Origin: Syntrophales bacterium
GTDB taxonomy: Bacteria; Desulfobacterota; Syntrophia; Syntrophales; UBA8958
Reading direction: 5' to 3'
Length of the DNA: 64,000 nucleotides
Assembly (NCBI GenBank): GCA_026416455.1
Contig: JAOAFE010000007.1
Coordinates: forward strand, 48,598 to 112,597
Below are positions 35,293 to 43,381 of this stretch, piece by piece. Position 1 is the stretch's first letter. Each line of letters begins with the position of its first letter. Position numbers and translations under genes: made by a program. The notes below the pieces were generated by a model that was not told where the DNA came from, made no database searches, and saw nothing but the letters and a program-made list of their open reading frames with translations.

Positions 35293-35319
35293 ATTATAAC
35301 CTTTTGGCAGTGGTGTCAA
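35293..35319 (-). promoter_or_regulatory. Candidate sigma-70 promoter of the pgpA-recA operon
   Basis: On the minus strand TTGACA (35319-35314) and TATAAT (35298-35293) are both perfect consensus hexamers, separated by 15 bases, which is shorter than the preferred 17. The transcript would start near 35286 with a leader of about 20 bases before the CTG start of pgpA. Confidence 0.65.
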
Positions 35320-35338
35320 CGATTCACTACGCTACCAC

Positions 35339-35632
35339 CTACTTATCCATCTCGGTGGAACTCGGCTCTGGCAGTTTCTCCATAAGAAATTCTGTATTCT
35401 TGGGAGATATTTTTATAAACTTGTAAGGGATCGCAATCGGTTCTCTGCCGGTGGGAAGGGTACGGTGGGTCAGAACCCAGACGGCGCCCGTTGCCGTATC
35501 AACTAAGTAGGCTTTATCTTCGCTTCCGGCTACTACCTGATATCTCATGATGTCCAGGGCGGAAGCACCGGTAGTAGCAATGAGCGTAAAGGCCATAGTG
35601 AGGGCAAAGATCTTCCCTTTCTTCACCATCAT
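35339..35632 (-). CDS. Small exported protein of unknown function
   Basis: A 97-residue protein with a signal peptide (about 1-27, FALTMAFTLIATTGASALD). The mature part (about 70 residues) has no Cys and contains VVAGSEDKAYLVDTATGAVWVLTHR, which reads like one beta-propeller blade or small beta-sheet unit. I do not recognise the family. AAGGAGG precedes the start by seven bases. It is the last gene of the envelope locus, 11 bases after the FN3 gene, so it is likely periplasmic and linked to that system. Confidence 0.75.
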   Translation of the reverse strand: MMVKKGKIFALTMAFTLIATTGASALDIMRYQVVAGSEDKAYLVDTATGAVWVLTHRTLPTGREPIAIPYKFIKISPKNTEFLMEKLPEPSSTEMDK

Positions 35633-35643
35633 TTTGCACCTCC

Positions 35644-37917
35644 TTATTTTCCAGTGACAGATATTTCGTCGCTTGCTTCGCTCTCCAGTCCATCTTTGTC
35701 CACCGCGGTAATGATGTATGTTTTGCTTTTCCCTCGGGGTGGAGAGGGTTCGACGAATTGAGGCACCGTAACCTCAGCGATTTTGGAGGGTCCAAAAAAC
35801 TTCTTCTCGTAAACAACGTAATGGGAGATATCAGACTCAGGCGAGGACGACCAAGTTAATCTGACATTCCCCTCTCTAATGTCACCTGCGACCTTGGTCG
35901 GTTTGCTAGGTCGTGGCTTGGTCTTGACCGTAATCGCCTCTGAAAGGTCGCTTAAGAGTTCATCTTTGTCTTCTGCCTGAATGCGGTATCTGTATTCCTC
36001 ACCATCTTTTAGGCCCGTATCGAGATAGTGTGTCTTATTCCTCACCGTGGCAATGCGCGAGAAATCTTTCTCCTTTCCGTCGGCTCGGAAAATGTGATAT
36101 TTTTCAACATCTCCTTCTGGGTTTTGCTCCCAGCTCAGAGGGACTGATTTTACTTTGCCTGCTTCCCCCTTAAAGGCTTTCGGTATGGACGGGCGCGGTT
36201 TCGTCGTCGCCGCAACAACCTCCGATTGTTCACTTTCCACGTCTACTTTATTGTACGCGGTGATGAAATAGTAATAAGTTGTGTTGTCCAATAGTTTGTT
36301 GAACCCGCCTCCATGGGTAAAACTCCTTTCCATTCGGTCGGAGATACGCTTGAGAAGTTCGTATTTTCCTGTTTTCTGGAGTGACCAATAGAGATTATAT
36401 CCCACCACGTCCGGATCTGGGGACGGAGTCCAAGATATTTCCACCTGCTTTACCAACCCACTTTTCGCTTTTAAATTTGTGGGGACCGGCGGTTTACCTT
36501 TTGTTTCGGCTGAAACGGTAGGAGAGGGGGATGTTTCCATGTCATCATCCTCGAAGGCGGTGATGCGATAGTAATACCTCGTTTTGTCTCCCAGCCCTTC
36601 TTTGTCGATGTATTGAATTACTTTATTTGTCTCCATCCCGAGGGTGCTTATTTTCTTTATTTTTGTGTAATTACCGCCTTCAGATGTGCTTCTGTAGACG
36701 TAGTATCCTTTGATGAAAGGAGAATCGATAGCGTTCCAAACCAGATGGATTTCCCTAATCATATCTCCTTTAATCTTGACTTGGGAAACAATGGGTAGGG
36801 TTGACCCCTTAATGGGGGTCGAAAATTCGCTTTCAAGGTTCTTTTCGTTATAGGCCGTGATCTTGTAAAAGTAGTCTTCGCCGTCCGCGAGACCTTTGTC
36901 GGTATAGGATACCCTAAACAACTTATCCAAGGTGGGAGCGGAAGTGCCACCAATCTCAGATGTAAGTATGTTGGCTATCTCTCGATAAGGGCCTTTTTCA
37001 GTTTTGGCCCGATAAACCTTATACCCCACGAGTTTTAATGGATCCTCACTGGCCGTGGGATTTGGTGTCCAGGTCAACTGAATGCTCTTTACGTGGCTTT
37101 CAGCCTTTAAGATAATCGGTGGGTTTGGGGTTAAGGCCGTCTCTCCCGAAATGACGGCAGAAAAATCGCTGCGCAGACCTTTGTTGCTTACAGATCTAAT
37201 TTTATAGAAGTAGGTCACGTTCCTTTCGAGATTTTGGTCAAGATATTCGGGCCATTTTACTTCTCCGATTTTCGTGTATGGTCCATCGGCGCGGGTACTT
37301 CTAAATATCTCATATTCAGTGGCTTTAGTGCCTGGGGCATCCTCCCAGGAAAGGTATATGCTTTTGTTTCCTGCTCGCTTTTGGATGTTGACGGGTCCCG
37401 GAAATGAGAGTTTCTCATCACTGGCGGTGGCTTCTTTTGCGATTGCTGTCGTGATCGCTTTGTGCAGTTTTCTTACTTCTTCTACTAGCCCGGCGTCACC
37501 TAAAGACCTCACCTGGGTAGACAGTATCGCCCGCTTTTTGTCAATACTAACGACGCGACAATTTACAATTATGACCGGCCCTCTCTTTTCTACACTTCCG
37601 ATTACGATGGCATTGAGGCCGAGACGTGAGCCGATGTGGATGGCGTTCTCGACGTTGTCACTTTGTTGCAAGTCGTTTAAGTTTAAAAAAGCTTCTAGCT
37701 CTTTTCTATCTAACACAGAGAAGGACGGGTCGTTTCCTAAAGAATTAAGGAGCATGTTGGTTACCGTCGTATTGTATCCCGTGGCTTCCAAATTGGTTGC
37801 ATTGAAGTTAAAAACGGAAATTTTTGTAGCCGCTGAAGCTTCTAAGGGGGCCGTTCTGCTCAGAGTCATCACTATTGTGAGAAGCATGATGGAACTTAAA
37901 CACTTTATATTTTTCAA
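35644..37917 (-). CDS. CsgG-like exported protein with six fibronectin type III domains
   Basis: A 757-residue exported protein. After a signal peptide (about 1-29) comes a CsgG/LpoB-type domain (about 32-165, ISVFNFNATNLEATGYN, SFSVLDRKELEAFL, GLNAIVIGSVEKRG). Then six FN3 domains follow at roughly 95-residue intervals, each ending in the YYKITAYN / YRIQAEDKD type strand. The repeats start near 180, 270, 380, 480, 580 and 670. No membrane anchor or sorting signal is seen at the C-terminus. CsgG-like domains act in outer-membrane assembly; FN3 arrays suggest a long, surface or periplasmic scaffold. Confidence 0.85.
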   Translation of the reverse strand: MKNIKCLSSIMLLTIVMTLSRTAPLEASAATKISVFNFNATNLEATGYNTTVTNMLLNSLGNDPSFSVLDRKELEAFLNLNDLQQSDNVENAIHIGSRLGLNAIVIGSVEKRGPVIIVNCRVVSIDKKRAILSTQVRSLGDAGLVEEVRKLHKAITTAIAKEATASDEKLSFPGPVNIQKRAGNKSIYLSWEDAPGTKATEYEIFRSTRADGPYTKIGEVKWPEYLDQNLERNVTYFYKIRSVSNKGLRSDFSAVISGETALTPNPPIILKAESHVKSIQLTWTPNPTASEDPLKLVGYKVYRAKTEKGPYREIANILTSEIGGTSAPTLDKLFRVSYTDKGLADGEDYFYKITAYNEKNLESEFSTPIKGSTLPIVSQVKIKGDMIREIHLVWNAIDSPFIKGYYVYRSTSEGGNYTKIKKISTLGMETNKVIQYIDKEGLGDKTRYYYRITAFEDDDMETSPSPTVSAETKGKPPVPTNLKAKSGLVKQVEISWTPSPDPDVVGYNLYWSLQKTGKYELLKRISDRMERSFTHGGGFNKLLDNTTYYYFITAYNKVDVESEQSEVVAATTKPRPSIPKAFKGEAGKVKSVPLSWEQNPEGDVEKYHIFRADGKEKDFSRIATVRNKTHYLDTGLKDGEEYRYRIQAEDKDELLSDLSEAITVKTKPRPSKPTKVAGDIREGNVRLTWSSSPESDISHYVVYEKKFFGPSKIAEVTVPQFVEPSPPRGKSKTYIITAVDKDGLESEASDEISVTGK

Positions 37918-37942
37918 AGTGGGCCTCCCGGCTCGCTGTTTT

Positions 37943-39931
37943 TCACATATTTTGGATTAGCTTATCGATTAACTCCCAAGATTTGGTAGTTATGGCCGTC
38001 GAGATACCTTTTAATTTTTCGTCGAAAATAGCGTCTATGTATCTTTCGATGGCCAGCTCGTTGTTTCTCCTCTTGAGCCTTTGTGTTTCTCCCTGATTAA
38101 AGTACTCCACTTCTAGGCTCTGAAATTGTTTGAGTACACTCTGCCCCATTTCCGAGATTTTTTGATTGGTCAGTTCGTCTAATACCTCAAGTTCCGTAGG
38201 GAGCTCTAAAGGATCGTGGGGGATGCCAGCGGATGGCACGGCATCTTGATATTTGTCTTCCTTAACGAGACGGCCAGAGATAGTGTTACTGAATATATTT
38301 TCTCCCGTCGAGGTATCCACTAGTTTGTAGGAAATCTCTATGAGGGCGCTGATTTTGGCCGTTCCGTGGCGATATGAAATGAATTGATAATTTCTCTTCT
38401 TTTTTGTGCGCGGTGGTGCATTCTTTAAATCTTCGGCCGTTGGTTTGGGATGCCTTAAAAGCCAGAATTGGTATTCCGGGTTCGGTTCTTCTTCTTCGTC
38501 CACTAAGACCTTCACCTGACCAGTACTCGGAGTATCAGTAGTTTTGGCGGTGTAAGAGAGAACATCGCCCATAATAAAAGTATCGATGCCCCTGACTTTG
38601 CCCAACGTTTGGGCTGATTTAACGTCAACTATTCCCGTTTGTCCCAACTGCATTTCCCTGAGAATGGATTGCAGGTTCTCCCTCTCTATAATGCGGATGT
38701 CACCGCTTGCGTTTTTGTGCAGGTAAGAGATGAGTTTGTTGGCCGCTATTTTGCCTGCATCTTTGTTGTTGGCCGGGCTCCCGAAATCAAAGACCGCAAT
38801 CGATTTCTTTATCCTCTTATTGATGTTGTCTTTCACGTCGAGGAGTTTCTGAAAGAGGTCTGATTGAGCAGGATTTATAGATTCCGCATACTGATACCAA
38901 AGAAGGGCGTTCCCCCACAGTTCCCTCTCGAAGTATTTATCTCCCCTTTCCACAAGCTTGGTGGCTAATTTTTTTGTAAAATCTTTATATGTGGTCTCTG
39001 ATTGTAAATCGGGGGTGTAAAGTTTTACTTTTTCCAGTCGCTTGATGGCCGCATAGTATTTGCCTGCCTCCGCCAATTTGGCAGCTTCTTCGAAATAAGT
39101 CTTTCCTACTTGCTGTTTCAGCTCTCCCAATTTTTTGATGAGGTTCTGATCATCTGCCTGATAATCCAAGGCCTTTTCATACATAAATATAGCTCTATCC
39201 CAATTCCCTTCTTTTATCGCCGCTTCGCCGGCGGAGATATAATAAAGAGCGTTGTCCCTCGATTTGGCAATTTCGTACTGCTTACTTACGTCAAAGTAGT
39301 TCGGGTTAAGCTCCATCGCCCGTTTAAAAGCTTCGGCGGCCATTTTCCAATCTTCCTGCTTTCCCAAGGACATCCCTTGTTGGTAAAACAGTTTAGCCCC
39401 CTCCTGCTCGATTTTCGCTAGTTTCGCACCCGTTTCTTCGTAGTTGGGATATATTTTGTTGACCTGTTTTAGTTTCGAAAAGGCAGAAATCCAGTCTTCT
39501 TTTTGCATGTCAATATCAGCTTGTGAGTAAAGGGATTTTGCCGTTTCTTTCATTTTTGCGATTTTTGCCAGCAAATTGTCCTGGAAGGATCGTATCTCGC
39601 TATTGGTAGGATCAAGCTTTAGCGCCCCTTCTATTTCCCTTACTATCCTCTCTAAATCTGGCACCGTTTCGGAGGCAGATGTGAGTTGTCTTTTCGCTAG
39701 CTCGAATCTTCTCTTTGCTGCCTCCTGTTTGGCATTTTGAAGGGCGGATATGTACTCCTTATTTCCCGGTTCTTCCGATACTGCCTTTTCAAACCAGGCT
39801 ATCGCGTCCTCCCATCGGTTGTCTTTTGTGAGTTCAAGCCCTGTTTTGTAGCTCTCACTTACGGCGCATCCGACGAAAAAAACGAGGGCATATAATAAAT
39901 ATATCGATTTTATTAACTTTTTCCGATCCAT
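37943..39931 (-). CDS. TPR-repeat lipoprotein with CsgG domain
   Basis: A 662-residue lipoprotein. A lipobox (VFFVGC, Cys about 22) ends the signal peptide. Tetratricopeptide-like repeats fill about 30-355 (EDAIAWFEKAVSEEPGNKEY; NWDRAIFMYEKALDYQADDQ; ELWGNALLWYQYAESINPAQ). A CsgG-like domain follows (about 370-580), with KKSIAVFDFGSPANNKDAGK, RIIERENLQSIL and GIDTFIMGDVLSY. A strong AAGGAGG lies before the ATG. The combination of TPR and CsgG in one lipoprotein suggests a periplasm-facing assembly platform. Exact role unknown. Confidence 0.85.
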   Translation of the reverse strand: MDRKKLIKSIYLLYALVFFVGCAVSESYKTGLELTKDNRWEDAIAWFEKAVSEEPGNKEYISALQNAKQEAAKRRFELAKRQLTSASETVPDLERIVREIEGALKLDPTNSEIRSFQDNLLAKIAKMKETAKSLYSQADIDMQKEDWISAFSKLKQVNKIYPNYEETGAKLAKIEQEGAKLFYQQGMSLGKQEDWKMAAEAFKRAMELNPNYFDVSKQYEIAKSRDNALYYISAGEAAIKEGNWDRAIFMYEKALDYQADDQNLIKKLGELKQQVGKTYFEEAAKLAEAGKYYAAIKRLEKVKLYTPDLQSETTYKDFTKKLATKLVERGDKYFERELWGNALLWYQYAESINPAQSDLFQKLLDVKDNINKRIKKSIAVFDFGSPANNKDAGKIAANKLISYLHKNASGDIRIIERENLQSILREMQLGQTGIVDVKSAQTLGKVRGIDTFIMGDVLSYTAKTTDTPSTGQVKVLVDEEEEPNPEYQFWLLRHPKPTAEDLKNAPPRTKKKRNYQFISYRHGTAKISALIEISYKLVDTSTGENIFSNTISGRLVKEDKYQDAVPSAGIPHDPLELPTELEVLDELTNQKISEMGQSVLKQFQSLEVEYFNQGETQRLKRRNNELAIERYIDAIFDEKLKGISTAITTKSWELIDKLIQNM

Positions 39932-39944
39932 TGCTCCTCCTTTT

Positions 39945-41093
39945 TTATCGAAATTGAGCTTCTATCTTGTTGGCCGTAATTTCCTTTATTCTCATTCTCC
40001 TGCCGTTGTGAGTTAGGGCTTCTAAATCATCGGCCACCTGTTGGGTATTCCCTCTGACCTCCAGGTCGAGCTCGACCTGTCCTTCCTTGTAAGAACGTTG
40101 GTGGATTTGCTTCACTCCCTTGACTCTTGTACTCAGAAGGTCTTTCAGCATGTTAAGATCCCCATAGGTGTTAAGGCCGGAGATGAAAAGTTTGACCGTT
40201 TGCACGTTGGAAAGCTCATGCGACCATTTTTCCACGATATTATTGCCTAAAGATCTGGCTAACTCCTTAGCTACCTCTTCTGTCGACGTTTTTAATTCCC
40301 CTTTTTTTGATTTTGTACCCGTGGCGATTACTTCTCCCGTATCGCCGTTTAAAGCCTTGCCGGAGATCGTTACTTCGGAGGTGACTATTTCAATATCCCC
40401 CATCTTAAAAGGTCGATTGATAACCTCCATGTTTCCGACGATTACCACTTCTGCTCCGTATTCACGGGCCACGTTTGTTACGGCGCTAGGATTATCGCCG
40501 GTAATGTTCAGCCCTGCCTGGCGGGCGGAAGATTTTATTGTCTTTGGATCTACTACCTTAAACCCCTGAGACATAAGATATTTGATAATAGTGGCTTCGG
40601 CAAGACCGACTTTTTGGACGTCTCCACTGAATAGAACCATCAGCCTTGGCTTAGACTTTCTGGCCAAAACCAACGCAATCGCGTCCATTCTTTCCTTCAG
40701 TTTGCCCGTGCCAATGTCGGCCTCGATTAGGACTTTATAGGTGTTGTTTTCCCGGCCCTCCGAAAGGATACGGTAGTTGTTAACGAATCCTTTGGATTCA
40801 GACAATATCTGATCCATTGTAACGGTAAAGTTTTCAACTTCCGTATAGCTTTTGATCAGGACTCCCGCCTTCTCTTCCACGGCATTTCTGAGAGCATTTT
40901 CGATGGCTTTATCCCGAGCTACATCGATGGCTCCGCCATAAATGGTAGCCATCCCCTGGGTGCGAATTTTGTCTTCACCGGAAAGGGTCCCTGCCGTTAA
41001 CAGAATGGAGACCGAAAGGGAGAAGAGAAAAAAAATTTTTATTCCCCGAGATTTCCCCTTCCATCCAATCCTTATTGTTAGTTTTCCTTTCAT
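39945..41093 (-). CDS. FlgT/LPP20-like exported protein
   Basis: A 382-residue exported protein, first gene of the envelope locus. The signal region covers about 18-39 (IKIFFLFSLSVSILLTAGT). About 45-135 looks like the FlgT N-terminal/LPP20 fold (YGGAIDVARDKAIENALRNAVEEKAG). A middle region (about 150-270) has an ABA-type CsgG-related fold with EYGAEVVIVGNMEVINRPFK. No flagellar gene is nearby, so a flagellar-ring role is unlikely from context. It has its own promoter at 41132-41160. Confidence 0.78.
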   Translation of the reverse strand: MKGKLTIRIGWKGKSRGIKIFFLFSLSVSILLTAGTLSGEDKIRTQGMATIYGGAIDVARDKAIENALRNAVEEKAGVLIKSYTEVENFTVTMDQILSESKGFVNNYRILSEGRENNTYKVLIEADIGTGKLKERMDAIALVLARKSKPRLMVLFSGDVQKVGLAEATIIKYLMSQGFKVVDPKTIKSSARQAGLNITGDNPSAVTNVAREYGAEVVIVGNMEVINRPFKMGDIEIVTSEVTISGKALNGDTGEVIATGTKSKKGELKTSTEEVAKELARSLGNNIVEKWSHELSNVQTVKLFISGLNTYGDLNMLKDLLSTRVKGVKQIHQRSYKEGQVELDLEVRGNTQQVADDLEALTHNGRRMRIKEITANKIEAQFR

Positions 41094-41131
41094 ACGGTTG
41101 CCACTCCCTGGACGATTGGCAGGATGACTTC

Positions 41132-41160
41132 TTTATGCCACTTAAGACTGGTGGGGTCAA
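41132..41160 (-). promoter_or_regulatory. Candidate promoter of the FlgT/CsgG/FN3 locus
   Basis: Minus strand: TTGACC (41160-41155), 17 bases, CATAAA (41137-41132). This is 5/6 and 4/6 consensus with ideal spacing, and it lies 39 bases upstream of the first gene of the locus, on the far side of tRNA-Leu's 3' end. Confidence 0.55.
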
Positions 41161-41208
41161 GACTTTTTTCCTGCCGTCAATAACTTAGCGATGGGGAGAA
41201 ACAGATGA

Positions 41209-41296
41209 TGGTGCCGGAGCTCGGAATCGAACCGAGATGGGCGCAAGGCCCGGGGGATTTTGAGTCCCCTGCGTCTACCAGTTTCACCACTCCGGC
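41209..41296 (-). tRNA. tRNA-Leu (anticodon CAA)
   Basis: An 88-nt class II tRNA with a long variable arm (CCCGGGCCTTGCGCCCAT region). Acceptor arms GCCGGAG and CTCCGGC pair fully, the discriminator is A and the CCA is encoded. The anticodon loop CTCAAAA between GGGGA and TCCCC gives CAA, which reads TTG. Confidence 0.96.
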
Positions 41297-41307
41297 ACAA
41301 AGAAAAA

Positions 41308-41335
41308 ATTATATTTTTCATATGCGAAAAGTCAA
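41308..41335 (-). promoter_or_regulatory. Promoter of tRNA-Leu
   Basis: Minus strand: TTGACT (41335-41330), 16 bases, TATAAT (41313-41308). The -10 is perfect and ends 12 bases before the mature tRNA 5' end, so the primary transcript would have almost no leader. Confidence 0.7.
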
Positions 41336-41401
41336 GAGGAAAGAAATAGCTTGCAAATCAATAGGATGATGAATATAAGGAGCAGGACTCGAGGGGCACA
41401 G

Positions 41402-41821
41402 ATGAAGGTTTTGGGTATAGATTTTGGTGACAGGAAGATAGGTATTGCCGTAAGTGACGGCACGGGTCGCTTCGCTCACGGTGTGTGTACTCTGCGGCGA
41501 AAGAGCAAGAAAGATGATTTGAAATTCATAAGGGAGTTGGTGCAGAAAGAAGGTGCGGCCAAAATCGTATTTGGTTTACCAATCGGTTTTGATGGTCACG
41601 AAGGGAAGGTATGTGAAAAGGTGAAGAAATTTGCGAACGAGTTGAGAGAGGAAATCGGAGTTCCCATTGAGTTTGTCGATGAGGTGCTCTCAACGGAGGA
41701 GGCAAAGGAAATAGTAGCCCTCCGCCCTAGAAAAAGAAAGTTTCAGAAGGATGAAATAGACCGCATTGCGGCGGCAATAATTCTCCAGCGTTATCTCGAT
41801 CACACCCACGAAGAACGTTGA
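41402..41821 (+). CDS. ruvX: Holliday junction resolvase / pre-16S rRNA nuclease YqgF
   Basis: An RNase H-fold nuclease of 139 residues, implicated in 16S rRNA 5'-end maturation and in resolving DNA junctions. Motifs: VLGIDFGDRKIGIAVSD with the first catalytic Asp, GLPIGFDGHEG, VDEVLSTEEA with the Glu, and KDEIDRIAAAIIL with the terminal Asp. The start is ATG 41402 (MKVLGIDFG) with GAGGGG upstream; the tracked 41351 start adds 17 unconserved residues. mltG follows three bases after the stop. Confidence 0.93.
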   Translation: MKVLGIDFGDRKIGIAVSDGTGRFAHGVCTLRRKSKKDDLKFIRELVQKEGAAKIVFGLPIGFDGHEGKVCEKVKKFANELREEIGVPIEFVDEVLSTEEAKEIVALRPRKRKFQKDEIDRIAAAIILQRYLDHTHEER

Positions 41822-41824
41822 TTC

Positions 41825-42841
41825 ATGACTATGAGCAGAAGGAAGTGGAAAAGGTTACTCCTGCTTTTTATCGTGGCCGTTTCTCTAGTAACGGTGATTA
41901 GATTTATTTGGTTTGCCTTCCGTCCCGTTGGGCTAACCGATGTGACGGTTACGGTAGAGATCCCGAAGGGAAGTGGATTTTTGAAGATTGTGGATATGCT
42001 TGATGAAAAGGGGTTGGTAAGGAATAAGCCGTTCTTTTATACCCTATCCCTGATTAAAGGGGCCGCTCGCGTTATCCGCGCAGGGGAGTATGAATTCACG
42101 GGCAATATGTCGCCCATAGAAATTTTAGACAAACTGGTAAAAGGGAACATCAAATTTTACATGGTTACAATCAAGGAAGATACGACCTTGCGGGAGATTG
42201 CAAGTCAATTAGCGGAGTTGAAATTGGTGAAAAAGGAGGAATTCTTAAAGGCGGCCTATGACAAGGCATTTCTTGCTACCTTGCACATAGATGGGGAAAG
42301 TGTGGAAGGTTATCTGTACCCGGAAACTTATCGACTTGATCGAACGATGGGGGAAAGAGAGATCATCCGTATCATGGTCGATCAATTCTGGCGTAAGTTT
42401 ACACCGGACCTGCAGAAAAGGGCCATAGAGATGAATATGACCATCGGAGAAGTCGTCACTTTGGCTTCTTTGATCGGGAAGGAGACGGGTTTGAAGGAGG
42501 AAAAAGCCCTGATATCGGCTGTATTTCACAATCGATTGAAGAAGGGTATGAAACTTCAATGCGACCCCACGGCTATATACAACGTATCTGGTGTGAGTGG
42601 TCCAATCAAAAAAAGCCATCTTAAACTCAATCATCGTTATAATACGTACATGATAGAAGGCCTGCCTCCTGGGCCGATTGCTAACCCAGATATAGACTCA
42701 ATCCGGGCGGCTCTTTATCCTGCGAAAGTGGATTATCTTTACTTTGTATCGAACAACGACGGCTCACATGTCTTTTCCGCTAATTTTTCCGATCACAGTA
42801 AAGCCATTCTAAGTTATCGTCTAAAAAAGAAAAAAGATTAA
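41825..42841 (+). CDS. mltG: Endolytic murein transglycosylase MltG
   Basis: A 338-residue inner-membrane enzyme that cuts nascent glycan strands and helps set their length. One N-terminal membrane helix (about 10-30) precedes a LysM-like subdomain (VEIPKGSGFLKIVDML) and the YceG domain. The catalytic Glu sits in LASLIGKETGLKEE (about 221), and the C-terminal signature is YLYFVSNNDGSHVFSANFSDH. Its place before the dcw cluster fits a role in wall synthesis. The stop is followed by the mraZ promoter. Confidence 0.94.
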   Translation: MTMSRRKWKRLLLLFIVAVSLVTVIRFIWFAFRPVGLTDVTVTVEIPKGSGFLKIVDMLDEKGLVRNKPFFYTLSLIKGAARVIRAGEYEFTGNMSPIEILDKLVKGNIKFYMVTIKEDTTLREIASQLAELKLVKKEEFLKAAYDKAFLATLHIDGESVEGYLYPETYRLDRTMGEREIIRIMVDQFWRKFTPDLQKRAIEMNMTIGEVVTLASLIGKETGLKEEKALISAVFHNRLKKGMKLQCDPTAIYNVSGVSGPIKKSHLKLNHRYNTYMIEGLPPGPIANPDIDSIRAALYPAKVDYLYFVSNNDGSHVFSANFSDHSKAILSYRLKKKKD

Positions 42842-42861
42842 AAATCTTTGAAATTTTTTTC

Positions 42862-42890
42862 TTGACAAAGCGAATAGCTCCCTCTATAGT
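42862..42890 (+). promoter_or_regulatory. Promoter of the dcw cluster (PmraZ)
   Basis: Perfect TTGACA (42862-42867), exactly 17 bases, then TATAGT (42885-42890, 5/6). This is the best promoter in the window and the obvious main start for the division/cell-wall cluster; the transcript would begin near 42897, at the edge of the GTGGAG repeats. Confidence 0.88.
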
Positions 42891-42897
42891 GGCCTCG

Positions 42898-42923
42898 GTG
42901 GAGTAAAGTGGAGCAAAGTGGAG
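42898..42923 (+). promoter_or_regulatory. MraZ operator: three GTGGAG repeats, 10-bp period
   Basis: GTGGAG occurs at 42898, 42908 and 42918, as GTGGAGTAAA, GTGGAGCAAA and GTGGAGGGAG. MraZ is known to bind short direct repeats with about one-turn spacing upstream of its own gene. The repeats begin at the predicted transcription start and the last also supplies the Shine-Dalgarno of mraZ, so MraZ could block both initiation and early elongation. Confidence 0.85.
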
Positions 42924-42933
42924 GGAGTTTGCA

Positions 42934-43380
42934 GTGTCCGGTTTTCGAGGACAATTTTACCATACTATCGACGAGAAGGGCAGAATCATATTGCCCTCCA
43001 GGCTCCGCGAGGTATTTTCTGAAAAATACGATAATCGTTTGGTAATTACTAACTGGGACGGTTATCTCCTCGTTTTTCCGTTCGATGAATGGTTGATTTT
43101 AGAGGAAAAGATTTCTCATCAATCCCTGTTGAGAAAAGAGGTGCGGGCGTTTCAGCGTTTCTTCATGTCTGGGGCGGTGGATTGTGTAATCGACACTCAG
43201 GGGCGCATCTTAATTCCTCCAAATTTGAGAGAATACGCAAAATTGGAAAAGGATATTGTTATTGCCGGTATGATCCGCGTAATCGAAATCTGGAATCGGG
43301 AAAGATTCGAAATGGATAGGAAGAAAACGGAAGAGAACCTTAACCAATATAGCGATTATATTGCTGATTTGGGGATTTGA
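42934..43380 (+). CDS. mraZ: Transcriptional regulator MraZ
   Basis: A 148-residue DNA-binding protein with two SpoVT/AbrB-like halves: [19 protein letters not shown] (about 8-26) and [20 protein letters not shown] (about 84-103). It normally forms a ring and represses the dcw cluster. The start is GTG 42934, placed after GGAGGGAG. The gene stops one base before the rsmH start. Autoregulation is supported by the repeat array just upstream. Confidence 0.96.
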   Translation: MSGFRGQFYHTIDEKGRIILPSRLREVFSEKYDNRLVITNWDGYLLVFPFDEWLILEEKISHQSLLRKEVRAFQRFFMSGAVDCVIDTQGRILIPPNLREYAKLEKDIVIAGMIRVIEIWNRERFEMDRKKTEENLNQYSDYIADLGI

Positions 43381-43381
43381 G

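Noticed and set aside
35030-35293. 87-aa ORF antisense-like overlapping pgpA
   Set aside because: A shadow frame of pgpA; its sequence has no family character and its ATG gives a different frame from the conserved protein.
39945-41093. FlgT-like protein as evidence of a flagellar locus
   Set aside because: No other flagellar gene is in the window; neighbours are CsgG-type envelope proteins.
41181-41210. TTGACG followed by an A-run upstream of the FlgT gene as a promoter
   Set aside because: No -10 at usable spacing; the TTGACC-N17-CATAAA pair nearer the gene is better.
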